From Bacteroides sp. CAG:545 (GTDB taxonomy: Bacteria > Bacteroidota > Bacteroidia > Bacteroidales > UBA932): 26,783 nucleotides of DNA. The stretch is from contig HF995983.1 of assembly GCA_000432515.1 (NCBI GenBank), positions 29,091 through 55,873 of the forward strand, given 5' to 3'. Numbering within the stretch: position 1 is the stretch's first letter; each line of letters starts with the position of its first letter. Below, piece by piece: positions 25,416 to 26,783 of the stretch. The notes beneath the pieces are model-generated. The model did not search any database and had not been told where the DNA came from. It saw only the letters and a list, made by a program, of their open reading frames with translations. The position numbers were made by a program, and so were the translations under genes.

Positions 25416-26783
25416 GACCTGCCGACTCAATTCTCAAGTTGGAAAGACCTGCTTTCTTCAATGCTTCCGTAACAGTGTCCGCTTCCTGCCTGCTGTCGTA
25501 AGGACCGAGAATATATGAGATCATTCCGCCTTCAGTCGTCTTGGACATGTCCGAGTCGGTAGATGCCTTGATGGTTGCTATCTCGTTTTCGTTCAATGAA
25601 TTGCCGTCGATAGGGAATACTCTGATCTGGAACAGCTCGTGAATGTTCTTCTCTATGGCCCTGGCCTTCTGGACAGTAATCGGTTTGCCGTCAAGGAATG
25701 CTACGATGATGGCACTGCGGAAGCCTGCACGTTTCACCTTGTTCAGGTTTGCCAATACGTCCTTGTACGTGTGGAACAGTCCCACAGAGTAGATTCTGCG
25801 GCCGTTTGAGCCTGGTCTTTCAAATACGGGACTGAGACCTTTTATCTGTTTTACGGTAGCCTTGGACATCATTGAGAAAAGCTGGATCTGATAGTAAAGG
25901 CCCTGCGGAATGGTATTGTCCTCAGCGAAGCGTCCCTGCTCGAGTATCTGGAAAGTGTAGTCGAACGACGGCGCCGGCTTTTCCATGTCCAGCCGGATCC
26001 GCGCCCCCGGACTCTTCTTGGAGAAAGTGTAGCCCGCATCAGCCCCGACCAGTTCCCTGTCGGCCTCCCTGTGAATCTTTTCCGGGTCAATGACAATGCC
26101 GCTCTGGAGGAACTCCAGTTCTATTTTCTGCAATTCCCGTGATGCTCTTGCCAGTGAATCCTGTAATTTTGGAAGCATCGCCTCCTTGCTCAGGATAGAC
26201 GCGGCAAGCCTGCTCCTTTCTTCACCGGAAGTCTCCGAAAGCCAACTCCTGTCCCTGTCCAGATCGGTGCTGAACTTGTAGATGGAATCGCGTAACGACC
26301 TGACAGTCAGCATCTGCTCGGAATATCTGCTCATATCTGCATTGTTCTGACCGTTCTCGTCGGTGGTGGCAGAGTGGTTGTCTATGCGTGTCGGGTCATT
26401 GTCCGGTGCCAGACTGCATAGCTTTTTCAGTTCGTCAGGGTCGTTGATTTCCTTTCTTACCGGCATGCTGTCGAATTCCAGGACGTAGATGTCCACGGAA
26501 TCAGCCGGGCATTCCCTGTTTGAGGCGAACATCGAGTATTTGCCGTCCGCCGTATTTATATAGAGGAAATCATCGTATGGTGAGGAGTAGGGGAAACCCA
26601 TATTGACCGGTACTCCCCAGTCATTCAGGTCTTTATCCCATGTGGACACATAAAGATCGTAACCGCCCATTCCGTACAGGCCCTTGGATGCGAAAAACAA
26701 CTGCTTTCCGTCAGGCGATATCATCGGATAGATTTCATCGGAAGAGGAGGGCAGTTGTTCATTGACAAGTTCCGGGACAGTCC
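25399..26783 (-). CDS. PD40 beta-propeller protein with C-terminal SPOR-like domains (5' end missing)
   Basis: The frame stays open to the window edge: upstream of the Met at 26724 it continues with TVPELVNEQLPSSSDEIYP, so this is a 3' fragment of about 461 residues. It begins in WD40-like PD40 blades (ISPDGKQLFFASKG, GGYDLYVSTWD), which are periplasmic beta-propeller repeats. A probable coiled coil follows (about residues 150-235 of the fragment). Near the C-terminus YYQIQLFSM...RRIYSVGLFHTYKDV and GMISYILGPYDSRQEAD look like two SPOR-type peptidoglycan-binding modules. This suggests an envelope-bound scaffold or sensor. A full-length version may carry a TPR domain before the propeller, as related proteins do, but that part is not visible. 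Confidence 0.8.
   Translation of the reverse strand, partial: TVPELVNEQLPSSSDEIYPMISPDGKQLFFASKGLYGMGGYDLYVSTWDKDLNDWGVPVNMGFPYSSPYDDFLYINTADGKYSMFASNRECPADSVDIYVLEFDSMPVRKEINDPDELKKLCSLAPDNDPTRIDNHSATTDENGQNNADMSRYSEQMLTVRSLRDSIYKFSTDLDRDRSWLSETSGEERSRLAASILSKEAMLPKLQDSLARASRELQKIELEFLQSGIVIDPEKIHREADRELVGADAGYTFSKKSPGARIRLDMEKPAPSFDYTFQILEQGRFAEDNTIPQGLYYQIQLFSMMSKATVKQIKGLSPVFERPGSNGRRIYSVGLFHTYKDVLANLNKVKRAGFRSAIIVAFLDGKPITVQKARAIEKNIHELFQIRVFPIDGNSLNENEIATIKASTDSDMSKTTEGGMISYILGPYDSRQEADTVTEALKKAGLSNLRIESAGLSKAE

Overview
The window looks like a chromosomal segment from a Bacteroidales (Bacteroidota) bacterium, probably a host-associated one. The evidence is a SusC/SusD pair, several lipoproteins with the Bacteroidota surface-export pattern (acidic or Lys-Glu residues just after the lipobox cysteine), GH97 and GH29 enzymes, an NfeD-FloA pair, a YfhO membrane protein, PD40/SPOR architecture, and promoter-like sequences of the Bacteroides type (TTTG, about 19 bp, TAnnTTTG). 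Base composition looks balanced, which is high for Bacteroides itself and fits Rikenellaceae-like or uncultured gut Bacteroidales. That finer placement is only a guess. I see no rRNA, tRNA, CRISPR array, phage or insertion sequence.

Layout. Bases 1-3700 hold the 3' part of a YfhO-family membrane protein (+) and a convergent family-4-like glycosyltransferase (-). From about 3774 to 9257 on + lie mutS, a secreted GH97 glycosidase with the residues of the retaining, alpha-galactosidase-like class, and tcdA. At 9305-12120 a GlpT-like organophosphate transporter is followed 11 bp later by an sn-glycerol-1-phosphate dehydrogenase (EgsA/AraM family). A GH29 alpha-L-fucosidase (-) ends at 12117; its stop codon overlaps that of the dehydrogenase.

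The most notable region is 12117-23838. Divergent from the fucosidase, and after a leader with three predicted hairpins, five + strand genes are spaced by 13-24 bp: a SusC/RagA transporter, a SusD/RagB lipoprotein, an 812-residue multidomain lipoprotein I cannot assign to a family, an intact subtilisin-type (S8) protease lipoprotein, and a small lipocalin-like lipoprotein. A clear intrinsic terminator closes the set. I read it as a surface protease coupled to a RagAB-type importer. The fucosidase next door suggests glycoproteins such as mucins as the substrate. No regulator gene sits nearby.

Bases 23886-26783 are all on the minus strand: floA and nfeD behind a good promoter match, and upstream of them the 3' part of a PD40 beta-propeller/SPOR protein that runs off the window.
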